DNA of 7,781 nucleotides from JACCZR01 sp963844805 (GTDB lineage Bacteria; Actinomycetota; Thermoleophilia; Solirubrobacterales; Thermoleophilaceae), in the NCBI GenBank assembly GCA_963844805.1, contig CAWJPU010000005.1:1-7781 (forward strand), in the 5' to 3' direction. Made by a program: the position numbers and the translations under genes. Shown here piece by piece: positions 1 to 4,405 of this stretch. How positions within the stretch are numbered: position 1 is the stretch's first letter; the number at the start of each line of letters is the position of its first letter. A model generated the notes under the pieces. That model was not told where the DNA came from. It made no database searches and worked only from the letters and a program-made list of their open reading frames with translations.

Positions 1-1
1 C

Positions 2-37
2 CGAGCCCGGGAAGGGCGAGGCCTGAAGCCCGGCTCG
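2..37 (-). terminator. Candidate terminator hairpin after the DUF2236 gene
   Basis: Bases 2-7 plus 9-11 pair with 29-37, giving nine G/C-rich pairs with a single bulged C at 8 and a 17-base loop. It begins 3 bases past the stop of the minus-strand oxygenase gene, where a terminator would be expected. No T-tract can be seen because the window ends there. In DNA this GC-rich such stems also arise by chance, so the role is inferred. Confidence 0.35.
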
Positions 38-39
38 CG

Positions 40-851
40 TCACGCGGCGCGAGCGGCGGGCACGTAGCGCAGGCGCTCGGGCAGGAACGGGATCACCGCC
101 CGCTTGACGTACTCCGCCCCGCCGGCCACGAGGGCCTTGCGCACCGGCGCGGGCGGCAGCGGCGCGAAGCCGTACTCGCGCCGGATGCGGCCGGGCAGCA
201 GGGCGATGGTGATGAAGTTGGCGGTCTCCAGCAGCGGCCGGGCCACCCACGGCACGCGGCGGCTCCATCACGATCTCCTTCGCCCGCTTGCGCGCCCAGT
301 CGGTGACCAGCAGCGTGTCGCCCTCGAGCATCTCGCGCTTGTACTCGTGGAGGTCGTCGAGCGTCTCGGGCATGTCGGCGTCGTCGAGGCCGAAGAGGTT
401 GCCGACCAGCTTGTAGTCCTCCCAGTAGGCCTCCTCCTCCGCGCGCGACATCGAGCGCACGTACTTGCGGTAGACGACCACGCCGGAGTCCACCAGCGTG
501 AACAGCACCCACAGCAGGAGGTCGGGCTGGTCGGCGCGGTAGGGCGTGCCGGCGGGGAAGCGGCCGGTGGGCTCGCGCAGGCGGCCCTTGACCTTCGCGT
601 GCATCGCGCGCACGTGCGTGGTGATCCGCTCGGCGTCCTCGGCCTCACCGAAGCCGATCGTGCTCATCACCTCGGCCGTGCGGGCCAGGCGGTCGTAGGG
701 CTCGTCCATCGCGGTGGAGTGCGCGAGCAGCCCGGAGACCGCCAGCGGATGCGCCGCCTGCATGAGCAGCGCGCGCGGCCCCGAGAGCGCGATCGCGCGC
801 TCGCGGTGCACCACTGCGCAGCATGGAGGTGTCGTCGAAGAGGCCCGGCAC
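40..851 (-). CDS. DUF2236 / oxygenase MpaB family protein (two apparent frameshifts)
   Basis: Repaired product about 269 residues, the usual size for this family of putative haem-dependent oxygenases, which includes MpaB and the latex-clearing proteins. The substrate cannot be told from sequence. The N-terminus reads GLFDDTSMLRSVHRERAIAL, followed by the family block LLMQAAHPLAVSGLLAHST with His near 34 and 44. Further on are HVRAMH near 79-84 and LLLWVLFTLVDSGVVVY. No signal peptide is evident. One extra base near 812-816 breaks the frame after MLRS, and another near 255-262 breaks it just before VPWVARPLLETANF. Removing both gives 810 bases, an exact multiple of three. I chose the GTG at 851 because the -10-like TACCTT lies 7 bases upstream and no Shine-Dalgarno is visible. 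TTG at 860 and ATG at 824 are alternatives. It is divergent from the siroheme gene. Family assignment is confident; function is not. Confidence 0.85.
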
Positions 852-858
852 GTCACCC

Positions 859-864
859 AAGGTA
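859..864 (-). promoter_or_regulatory. -10 element (TACCTT) for a leaderless DUF2236 transcript
   Basis: Read on the minus strand, TACCTT is followed by exactly 7 bases and then the GTG start at 851. A TANNNT hexamer at this distance puts transcription initiation at or next to the start codon, the arrangement known for leaderless actinobacterial mRNAs. No convincing -35 is seen. The call is supported by the same spacing before moaC and before the gene at the right edge. Confidence 0.45.
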
Positions 865-871
865 CGGGGCC

Positions 872-877
872 TAGAAT
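872..877 (+). promoter_or_regulatory. -10 element (TAGAAT) for the siroheme synthase gene
   Basis: TAGAAT is a good match to the TANNNT -10 consensus and ends 10 bases before the ATG at 888. Initiation would fall at about 884-888, leaving almost no 5' leader. No Shine-Dalgarno is visible. It lies only 7 bases from the opposing -10 at 859-864, so the two promoters are back to back. Confidence 0.5.
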
Positions 878-887
878 CGCTGGGACC

Positions 888-1630
888 ATGCCTGCCCAAG
901 CCTTCGCCGGCAAGGAATGCGTGTGCCAGTTCAAGCGCGGCATCTGCGACCAGAGCTGCGTGCAGGGCATGCTCGACACTCCCTTCTACATCGCCTGCCT
1001 CAAGCTGACCGGCCGGCGCTGCCTGGTCGTGGGCGGCGGCGAGATCGCGCTCGAGAAGGTCGAGGGCCTGCTGGCCTGCGACGGCGAGGTGACGGTGGTC
1101 GCCCCCGACGCCAACGACGCGATCCGCGAGCTCGCCCGCGAGGGGTCGATCACGCTGGGAGCGGCGCGAGTACGCCGGCGCCGAGGACCTCGAGGGCGTG
1201 TTCATGGTCATCGCCTCGACCGACGACACCGACGTGAACATCGGCATCTACGAGGACGCCGAGAAGCGGGCGATGCTCGTGAACGTCGTCGACGTGCCGC
1301 CGCTGTGCAACTTCATCCTCCCGGCCATCGTGCGCACCGGGCCGCTGGCCATCGCCATCTCCACCGCGGGCGCCTCGCCCGGCGCTGGCCAAGCGCATCA
1401 AGGCCGAGATCGCCGACGAGTACGGCGAGCCCTACGCGCGGCTGGCCGAGCTGCTCAACGAGGTGCGCGGCTGGGCCAAGGGCAACCTGCCCACCTACCA
1501 GGACCGCAAGGTCTTCTTCGAGTCGATCGTCAACGGCGAGCCCGACCCCGTCGAGCTGCTGCGCACGGGTGACGAGCGCGCCGTACGCGACCTGATCGCC
1601 GCCGCGCAGAGCACCGCCCAGCCCGCCTAG
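888..1630 (+). CDS. Precorrin-2 dehydrogenase / sirohydrochlorin ferrochelatase (two apparent frameshifts)
   Basis: Repaired length 246 residues. It should oxidise precorrin-2 to sirohydrochlorin with NAD+ and may insert iron to make siroheme, the cofactor of sulfite and nitrite reductases. The Rossmann motif LVVGGGEIALEK is at about 46-57. The catalytic motif ASTDD is at about 109-113; its Asp corresponds to the essential Asp of yeast Met8 and of CysG. NVVDVPPLCNFILPAIV and IAISTAGASPALAKRIKAEI complete the family signature. The methyltransferase half of full-length CysG is absent, so the protein is Met8-like. An extra base near 1156 (restoring ITWERREYAG) and another near 1381 (restoring ASPALAKR) break the frame; removing both gives 741 bases. 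The N-terminus carries an unusual cluster Cys11, Cys13, Cys20, Cys24 before the Rossmann fold. The cupin gene follows after 8 bp. Family identity is secure; chelatase activity is inferred. Confidence 0.9.
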
Positions 1631-1638
1631 ACAGCGGC

Positions 1639-2240
1639 GTGCACGCCGGCGACGTCATCTGGAACCCGCTCACCGGCGAGAAGGCGATGCTCGTGGAGTC
1701 GGCCGAGGAGACCGGCGGCGAGCGCATCGTCGTCGGACTTCGTCGGTGGAGGAGGGCGGCTTCGTGCCCGGCGGCGAGCACGTCCACGACCACTGCGACG
1801 AGCACTTCGAGGTCCGCGCCGGCCAGATCACCTTCGTGGCCGACGGCGAGGAGCGCACGCTCGGCGCCGGCGAGGAGCTGACCGTGCCGGCCGGCACCTG
1901 GCACCGCTGGTGGAACCCCGGGCGGGAGGAGGTGCGGCTGCGCACGCGGGTCGAGCCGGCGCTGGACTTCGAGCGGGCGATCATGGTCCTGTGGGGCCTG
2001 TGCGCCGACGGGCACGTGGACGAGCAGGGGCGGCCGTCGCCCGCTGCTCGGCTCGCTGCTGGCCACGCGCTTCCGCCGCGAGATCCGCTTCCGCCAGCCG
2101 CCCGACCGCGGTGCAGCGGCTGCTGTTCCCCGCCCTGGCCTTCGTGGCGCGCCGTCGCGGCCTGGAGCAAGACGATCGAGCGCTACCTCGACCCCGACAC
2201 GCACCCCTCGGCGCAGACCGGGCCTCGGGCGGCTGCCTGA
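1639..2240 (+). CDS. Cupin-domain protein (several apparent frameshifts)
   Basis: Repaired length about 198 residues, a small soluble protein with one cupin barrel. Both cupin motifs are textbook. Motif 1 has His47, His49 and Glu54 in GGEHVHDHCDEHFEVRAG. Motif 2 is GEELTVPAGTWHRWWN with His88 and Asn92. These His/Glu residues normally bind one metal ion, so a metal-dependent enzyme or small-molecule sensor is possible; substrate unknown. After the barrel come VEPALDFERAIMVLWGLCADG and an amphipathic tail ending SKTIERYLDPDTHP. The frame breaks near 1735-1746 (two extra G's, or one lost base), 2041 (extra C), 2102 (extra C) and 2162 (extra C). With five single-base removals the gene is 597 bases and reads through. 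The GTG at 1639 has no clear Shine-Dalgarno. It starts 8 bp after the siroheme gene, so co-transcription is likely. A link to tetrapyrroles is only a context guess. Confidence 0.8.
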
Positions 2241-2250
2241 GACGTGATGC

Positions 2251-2268
2251 GGCGACGGCGGGGTCGCC
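2251..2268 (+). terminator. Short hairpin after the cupin gene
   Basis: GGCGAC at 2251-2256 pairs with GTCGCC at 2263-2268 around a 6-base loop. It begins 10 bases past the cupin stop. No T-tract follows, so it is at best a weak or Rho-assisted terminator. Confidence 0.25.
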
Positions 2269-2283
2269 GAGCGAGCGCACTAG

Positions 2284-2310
2284 CGGCGCGCCGGCCAGCC
2301 GGTCGCGCCG
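2284..2310. other. GC-rich stem-loop in the cupin-moaC gap
   Basis: CGGCGCG at 2284-2290 pairs with CGCGCCG at 2304-2310, and CCGG at 2291-2294 pairs with CCGG at 2299-2302. This gives 11 pairs with one bulged T at 2303 and a CCAG loop. It could belong to a terminator region or to a structured leader. The strand is not determined. Confidence 0.35.
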
Positions 2311-2359
2311 GGGCGGGCACGCTCCGCCGGCCTACTGTGCGAGATTCGGCAAGCGACTG

Positions 2360-2392
2360 TGCACCCGGGCGCAAGCGCTTTGCGCGGGTGCA
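2360..2392. other. Strong 13-bp stem-loop upstream of moaC
   Basis: TGCACCC at 2360-2366 pairs with GGGTGCA at 2386-2392, and GCGCAA at 2369-2374 pairs with TTGCGC at 2380-2385. Two bulged G's (2367-2368) and a 5-base loop complete it. It is the longest inverted repeat I found in the window and lies about 90 bases upstream of moaC. Possible roles are a terminator for the upstream genes, a regulator-binding site, or part of a 5' leader if transcription starts at the TACTGT at 2334-2339. No T-tract follows. Confidence 0.45.
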
Positions 2393-2470
2393 AACCGCTG
2401 GCCCGAATAAGCCCTACGGGCGCCCGACGGCCGTGCGCGGCACGCGCGCCGCTGGCCTGTGGCGGTACGG

Positions 2471-2476
2471 CAGACT
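2471..2476 (+). promoter_or_regulatory. -10 element (CAGACT) for leaderless moaC
   Basis: CAGACT is a one-base variant of TANNNT and is followed by exactly 7 bases and the GTG start of moaC. The following TTGGCC plus start-codon context is shared with the start site at the right edge of the window. No Shine-Dalgarno is present. A leaderless moaC-mog transcript is inferred. Confidence 0.4.
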
Positions 2477-2483
2477 TGGCCCC

Positions 2484-2949
2484 GTGGCCGAGCTGTCGCA
2501 CCTCGACGACTCCGGGCGGGCCCGCATGGTCGACGTGGGCGGAAAGGCCGCCACCGACCGGCGGGCCGTGGTGCGCGCCGAGGTCCGCATGAGCCCGGAG
2601 ACCGCCGCGGCGGTCGCGCGGGGCGACGGGCCCAAGGGCGACGTGATCGCCACCGCCCGCATCGCCGGCATCCAGGCGGCCAAGCGGACCGCCGAGCTGA
2701 TCCCGCTCTGCCACCCGCTGCCGCTGTCCTACGTCGACGTGGCGATCGAGGTGGGCGAGTCCGATCGTGACGCTCACCGCCGAGGCCCGCACCACCGCCG
2801 AGACCGGCGTGGAGATGGAGGCGATGACCGCCGCCTCGGTGGCGGCGCTGACCGTCTACGACATGGTCAAGGGCATCGAGCGCGGCGTGGAGGTCGGCCC
2901 CGTGACGCTGCTGGAGAAGACCGGCGGCAAGGAGGACTGGCGGCGGTGA
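2484..2949 (+). CDS. moaC: Cyclic pyranopterin monophosphate synthase MoaC (one apparent frameshift)
   Basis: Repaired length 154 residues, normal for MoaC. It works after the radical-SAM enzyme MoaA, forming cyclic pyranopterin monophosphate in the first stage of molybdenum cofactor synthesis in the cytosol. Diagnostic blocks appear in order: MVDVGGKAATDRRAV (15-29), ATARIAGIQAAKRTAELIPL then CHPL (56-79), TGVEMEAMTAASVAALTVYD (107-126) and LLEKTGGK near the end. Asp126 and Lys129 in YDMVK correspond to the catalytic Asp128/Lys131 pair of the E. coli enzyme. One extra base near 2764 breaks the frame after VAIEVGES; the next frame resumes at IVTLTAEARTTAETGV. Removing it gives 465 bases. GTG at 2484 is preferred because it fits the family N-terminus and lies 7 bases from a -10-like hexamer. 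Its TGA overlaps the mog start. No moaA, moaD or moaE is in the window. Confidence 0.93.
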
Positions 2950-3409
2950 GGGCCGGGGTGATCACCGTGTCCACCTCGCTCGCCCGCGACGGCGGCGACG
3001 ACCGCTCGGGCGACCAGCTGGTGGAGCTGTGCACCGGCGGCGGGGCTGGAGGTCAGCCACGAGCTGCTGCCCGACGACCGCGACGCAGATCGCCGCGGCG
3101 CTGCGGCGGCTCGCCGACGAGGAGGGCGCCCGCTTCGTGTTCACCACCGGCGGCACCGGGCTGACGCCCGACGACGTGACCCCCGAGGCCACGCGCGACG
3201 TGATCGACCGCGAGGCGCCCGGCTGGGCCGAGGCGATCCGCGCCGACTCGCGCGATCACACTCCGCTCGGCATCCTCACCCGCGGGATCTCCGGGGTGCG
3301 CGGGCGCACCCTGATCGTGAACTTCCCCGGCAACCCCAAGGCGATCGGCCAGTCGTGGCCGGTGGTCGAGCCGACCATCAAGCACGCGGCCGAGACGCTG
3401 GAGCGCTAG
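2946..3409 (+). CDS. mog: MogA/MoaB-family molybdopterin adenylyltransferase (two apparent frameshifts)
   Basis: Repaired length 153 residues, the usual size of a stand-alone MoaB/Mog domain. In its active form the family adenylylates molybdopterin before metal insertion by MoeA. Visible signatures are GVITVSTSLARDGGDDRSGD at the N-terminus, the binding loop FTTGGTGLTPDDVTPEAT in the middle, and GILTRGISGVRGRTLIVNFP then GNPKAI towards the end. Extra bases in the G-run at 3042-3045 and near 3081-3083 break the frame; removing both yields VELCTGGGLEVSHELLPDDR followed by TQIAAALRRL, and 462 bases. The GTG start at 2946 overlaps the moaC stop (GTGA), indicating translational coupling. The stop overlaps that of the convergent VOC gene. 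MoaB rather than Mog is possible; some MoaB proteins have no clear role. Confidence 0.9.
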
Positions 3410-3873
3410 CCGGCCATCGCCTCGGCGGCCCGCTTCCCCATCTCCTCCGGCGGCACGTCCTCCACATGCGTCGCGATGCTCCAGCGGTGCCCGAACGGGT
3501 CCTCGAACTGACCGAGGCGGTCGCCGTAGAACTGGTCCTCGACGGCACGGAGCTCGGTCGCGCCCGCGTCGAGGGCGGCACGGAACACGGCGTCGACGTC
3601 CTCGACGTAGACGTGGATGGTGACCGGCGTGCCGCCCACGGTCTTCGGGCCGAGCGCGCCGAAGTCGGGGTTCTCGTCGGCGAGCATGATCACCGAGCCG
3701 CCCAGCTCGAGCTCGGCGTGACCGACCTTTCCGTCGGGGGCCGTCATGCTGTCTCCCCGCTGGGTCGCGCCGAGGACCCTGCAGTAGAAGTCGATCGCCT
3801 CCGCGGCGCCGTCCACGTGCAGGTAGGGCGTGACCCGCGGGTAGTGGTCGGGGATGGGCTTGACCTCAGCCAT
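3406..3873 (-). CDS. VOC (glyoxalase/bleomycin-resistance fold) family protein, PhnB-like
   Basis: 155 residues, uninterrupted, the only long gene here without a frame break. It has the vicinal-oxygen-chelate double repeat. The N-terminal half holds YPRVTPYLHVDGAAEAIDFY and GKVGHAELELGGSVIMLADE. The C-terminal half holds VTIHVYVEDVDAVFRAALDA, GATELRAVEDQFYGDRLGQF, then EDPFGHRWSIATHVEDV and PPEEM. This pattern matches the abundant PhnB-like VOC subfamily of actinobacteria, whose members are mostly uncharacterised; resistance or enzymatic function cannot be assigned. No signal peptide or membrane segment is seen. The ATG at 3873 is chosen because a good Shine-Dalgarno lies 6 bases upstream; an in-frame GTG at 3924 overlaps the predicted -10 and is rejected. 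It converges on mog and appears to have its own promoter. Confidence 0.9.
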   Translation of the reverse strand: MAEVKPIPDHYPRVTPYLHVDGAAEAIDFYCRVLGATQRGDSMTAPDGKVGHAELELGGSVIMLADENPDFGALGPKTVGGTPVTIHVYVEDVDAVFRAALDAGATELRAVEDQFYGDRLGQFEDPFGHRWSIATHVEDVPPEEMGKRAAEAMAG

Positions 3874-3879
3874 TTCGCG

Positions 3880-3887
3880 CCTCCTTC
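3880..3887 (-). promoter_or_regulatory. Ribosome binding site of the VOC gene
   Basis: GAAGGAGG on the minus strand ends 6 bases before the ATG at 3873. It decides the start codon and contrasts with the leaderless-type starts elsewhere in the window. Confidence 0.75.
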
Positions 3888-3923
3888 TCCTCGTTGGCTC
3901 TGCGCGACTTGGTCCTGAGACCA

Positions 3924-3929
3924 CTTATA
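3924..3929 (-). promoter_or_regulatory. -10 element (TATAAG) of the VOC gene
   Basis: TATAAG on the minus strand is one base from TATAAT and is an A/T-rich island in GC-rich DNA. Initiation near 3917 would give a leader of about 45 bases including the Shine-Dalgarno. A small GGTC-N4-GACC inverted repeat at 3911-3922 lies right at the expected start point. No clear -35 is seen. Confidence 0.45.
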
Positions 3930-3978
3930 GCCGACTCCACCAGCCACCCCCGAGCGACGCCTGAGCCGCCCGGGGGCT

Positions 3979-3994
3979 GCCGGCGGAGGCCGGC
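3979..3994 (-). terminator. Hairpin after the small membrane protein gene
   Basis: GCCGGC at 3979-3984 pairs with GCCGGC at 3989-3994 around a 4-base loop, starting 6 bases beyond the stop at 4001-4003. No T-tract follows. It would separate this gene from the VOC gene, consistent with that gene having its own promoter. Confidence 0.3.
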
Positions 3995-4000
3995 CCTCTC

Positions 4001-4292
4001 CTAGCGGCCGGAGATCGAGGCGGCGGTGCGGCTCTCGTCCGGGCCCGGTGGGCGCCGTGGGGGCGCCGACGGAGGCGGCGACGCCGCTCTCCTCGGGCCC
4101 GCCGTCGGGCCGCAGGCTCTGCTGGGCTCCGGGGCTGACCGGCTCGGCGGTTGTGCCGCTGTCCTGGCCGATGGCGAGCACGAGCACGACCGCGATGGTG
4201 GCGCCGAGCGCGAGCAGCGCCGCGATGACGGCGGCCCGGTGGGCCCGGAGCTGCTGGCTGACGGGGATCCTGGGCTGGGTGACCTGCGACAT
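4001..4292 (-). CDS. Small single-pass membrane protein with GP(D/E)ES repeats (one apparent frameshift)
   Basis: Repaired length 96 residues; no named family recognised. A basic N-terminus, MSQVTQPRIPVSQQLRAHR, is followed by one hydrophobic helix at about 20-42 (AAVIAALLALGATIAVVLVL). A Ser/Pro/Gly-rich tail of about 50 residues follows. With no Cys lipobox or signal-peptidase site the protein is probably anchored with the tail outside, though topology is inferred. The tail holds a two-copy repeat of period 18: GPEESGVAASV at 65-75 and GPDESRTAASI at 83-93. The second copy appears only if one extra base near 4046 is removed, which also gives 291 bases and a nearby stop at 4001-4003. Uncorrected, the frame runs on past 3925 in meaningless Arg/Pro-rich sequence. 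A strong Shine-Dalgarno fixes the start. It is divergent from the large regulator and is a candidate target of it. Function unknown. Confidence 0.75.
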
Positions 4293-4297
4293 GACCG

Positions 4298-4304
4298 ACC
4301 TCCT
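4298..4304 (-). promoter_or_regulatory. Ribosome binding site of the small membrane protein gene
   Basis: AGGAGGT on the minus strand ends 5 bases before the ATG at 4292. It is the best Shine-Dalgarno match I found in the window and fixes the start of this gene. Confidence 0.8.
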
Positions 4305-4368
4305 GGGGTGGGTTTGCTCTGACGCCGAACACCCTGCGCCCGCCCGCTTTCAAGGCCCCTACCGGGCG

Positions 4369-4385
4369 GTAACAGCCGGTGTTAC
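4369..4385. promoter_or_regulatory. Perfect inverted repeat, candidate operator
   Basis: GTAACA (4369-4374) and TGTTAC (4380-4385) form perfect 6-bp arms around a 5-base GCCGG spacer. The repeat lies in the 113-bp divergent region between the membrane protein gene and the large regulator and overlaps the regulator's probable -10 element. Its A/T content stands out locally. The geometry suits a dimeric regulator. Which protein binds is not shown; autoregulation by the adjacent BTAD protein is one option. The copies of GGCCCCT at 4354-4360 and 4389-4395 flank it. Confidence 0.45.
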
Positions 4386-4388
4386 TTT
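4383..4388 (+). promoter_or_regulatory. -10 element (TACTTT) of the BTAD-AAA regulator
   Basis: TACTTT fits TANNNT and lies 17 bases before the GTG start at 4406, giving a leader of roughly 10 bases. A weak GGGGA at 4396-4400 could act as Shine-Dalgarno. It shares its first three bases with the right arm of the inverted repeat at 4369-4385, so a bound protein would block it. Confidence 0.4.
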
Positions 4389-4405
4389 GGCCCCTGGGGA
4401 CTGAA

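Noticed and set aside
104..874. Plus-strand open frame of 256 codons at the left
   Set aside because: It is antisense to the DUF2236 gene, whose repaired frame shows clear family motifs.
2241..2483. Moco riboswitch or a tRNA in the moaC upstream gap
   Set aside because: I could not match the Moco motif core or any tRNA T-loop and acceptor stem. Only generic hairpins are supported.
4379..4405. Upstream GTG at 4379 as start of the large regulator
   Set aside because: It would overlap the inverted repeat and the -10 element and add a non-conserved MLLWPLGTE extension before the usual FRILGPLE start.
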